From JBCDIQ01 sp039024295 (GTDB taxonomy: Bacteria; Bacteroidota; Bacteroidia; J057): 22,602 nt of DNA. The DNA lies in the NCBI GenBank assembly GCA_039024295.1, contig JBCDIQ010000042.1, positions 1-22,602 of the forward strand, written 5' to 3'. The notes beneath the pieces were generated by a model. The model was not told the origin of the DNA, did no database searches, and worked only from the letters and a program-made list of their open reading frames with translations. Every line of letters starts with the position of its first letter. The stretch's first letter is position 1. This document shows positions 22,501 through 22,602 of this stretch, piece after piece. The position numbers and the translations under genes were made by a program.

Positions 22501-22602
22501 CCTGCCTAAATTTTCGTAGAAAAATATGCGCGTTGGCCTCCCCAAACAGCGGGGGAGGCGAAGGGTTGCGGGAGGCAGCTTTGTTTGGGGTAGATTTTTG
22601 CC
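22501..22602 (+). repeat. Dispersed repeat, copy C (cut by window end)
   Basis: It matches copy B from CCTGCC through GTTTGGGGTAGATTTTTG. Here the arms GCCTCCCC and GGGGAGGC form a perfect 8-bp stem with an 8-nt loop, and CCCCAAAC / GTTTGGGG give an alternative pairing. The element continues beyond the window. Confidence 0.8.

Noticed and set aside
13903..22602. The three dispersed repeats as CRISPR or as insertion-sequence ends
   Set aside because: Spacing is 4-5 kb with no regular units, all copies have the same orientation, and no transposase lies between them.

Overview
The window looks like chromosomal DNA of a Bacteroidota bacterium, probably from the Saprospiria (Lewinella/Haliscomenobacter-like). 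This is inferred from the gene families (a DUF5916/CBM9-type remnant, a Tat-exported PCO/ADO-like cupin, ROCO and STAND proteins), the short intergenic palindromes of a kind frequent in that phylum, and the absence of strong Shine-Dalgarno sequences. No rRNA, tRNA, CRISPR array, transposase or phage gene was found.

Layout. (1) 195-4297, minus strand, AT-rich: seven genes of mostly unknown function, several touching or overlapping, including a DUF2071 protein, a lipoprotein and two secreted or membrane proteins. (2) 4573-5724: an iron-dependent alcohol dehydrogenase very like Zymomonas AdhB, followed by a terminator. (3) 5878-6648, minus strand: a thiol-dioxygenase-like cupin with a Tat signal, preceded by a decayed signal-peptide + CBM9-like pseudogene (6650-6922). 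(4) 7345-22002, GC-richer: a diversity-generating retroelement (DGR) island. It holds an LRR-Roc-COR-TIR protein, a 237-aa FGE-sulfatase/C-type-lectin-fold protein ending in variable repeat VR1, an HRDC accessory protein, the DGR reverse transcriptase, the template repeat TR (12617-12744), a second 237-aa FGE protein with VR2, a four-helix SLATT-like membrane protein, a TIR/DRHyd-like + TPR (TRAFs-binding-like) protein, a patatin phospholipase on the opposite strand, and a 969-aa TIR-STAND NTPase-FGE protein with VR3. (5) 22003-22602: intergenic repeats.

The DGR assignment rests on direct comparison. Over a 120-nt alignment the three VRs differ from the TR at 18, 18 and 13 positions. 47 of these 49 differences are at template adenines, and 26 of the 28 TR adenines vary in at least one VR. 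The reverse transcriptase has the DGR-type IGNLCSQ motif and an intact YMDD.

How the parts may work together (inference): the retroelement rewrites the ligand-binding face of three FGE-fold domains. One is fused to a TIR-STAND switch. One is encoded 3 nt behind an LRR-Roc-COR-TIR switch. One stands alone beside the RT. Around them are membrane (SLATT, patatin) and nucleotide-processing (TIR, DRHyd) domains typical of effectors in bacterial conflict systems. The island therefore looks like a recognition-and-suicide or self/non-self signalling system with a somatically variable sensor. DGR-diversified STAND/TIR proteins are known in outline. The combination of cis-fused and trans-encoded sensors served by one TR, the conserved post-VR hairpin module with a complementary sequence beside the TR, and the dispersed repeat that brackets the gene cassettes are the parts most worth following up.
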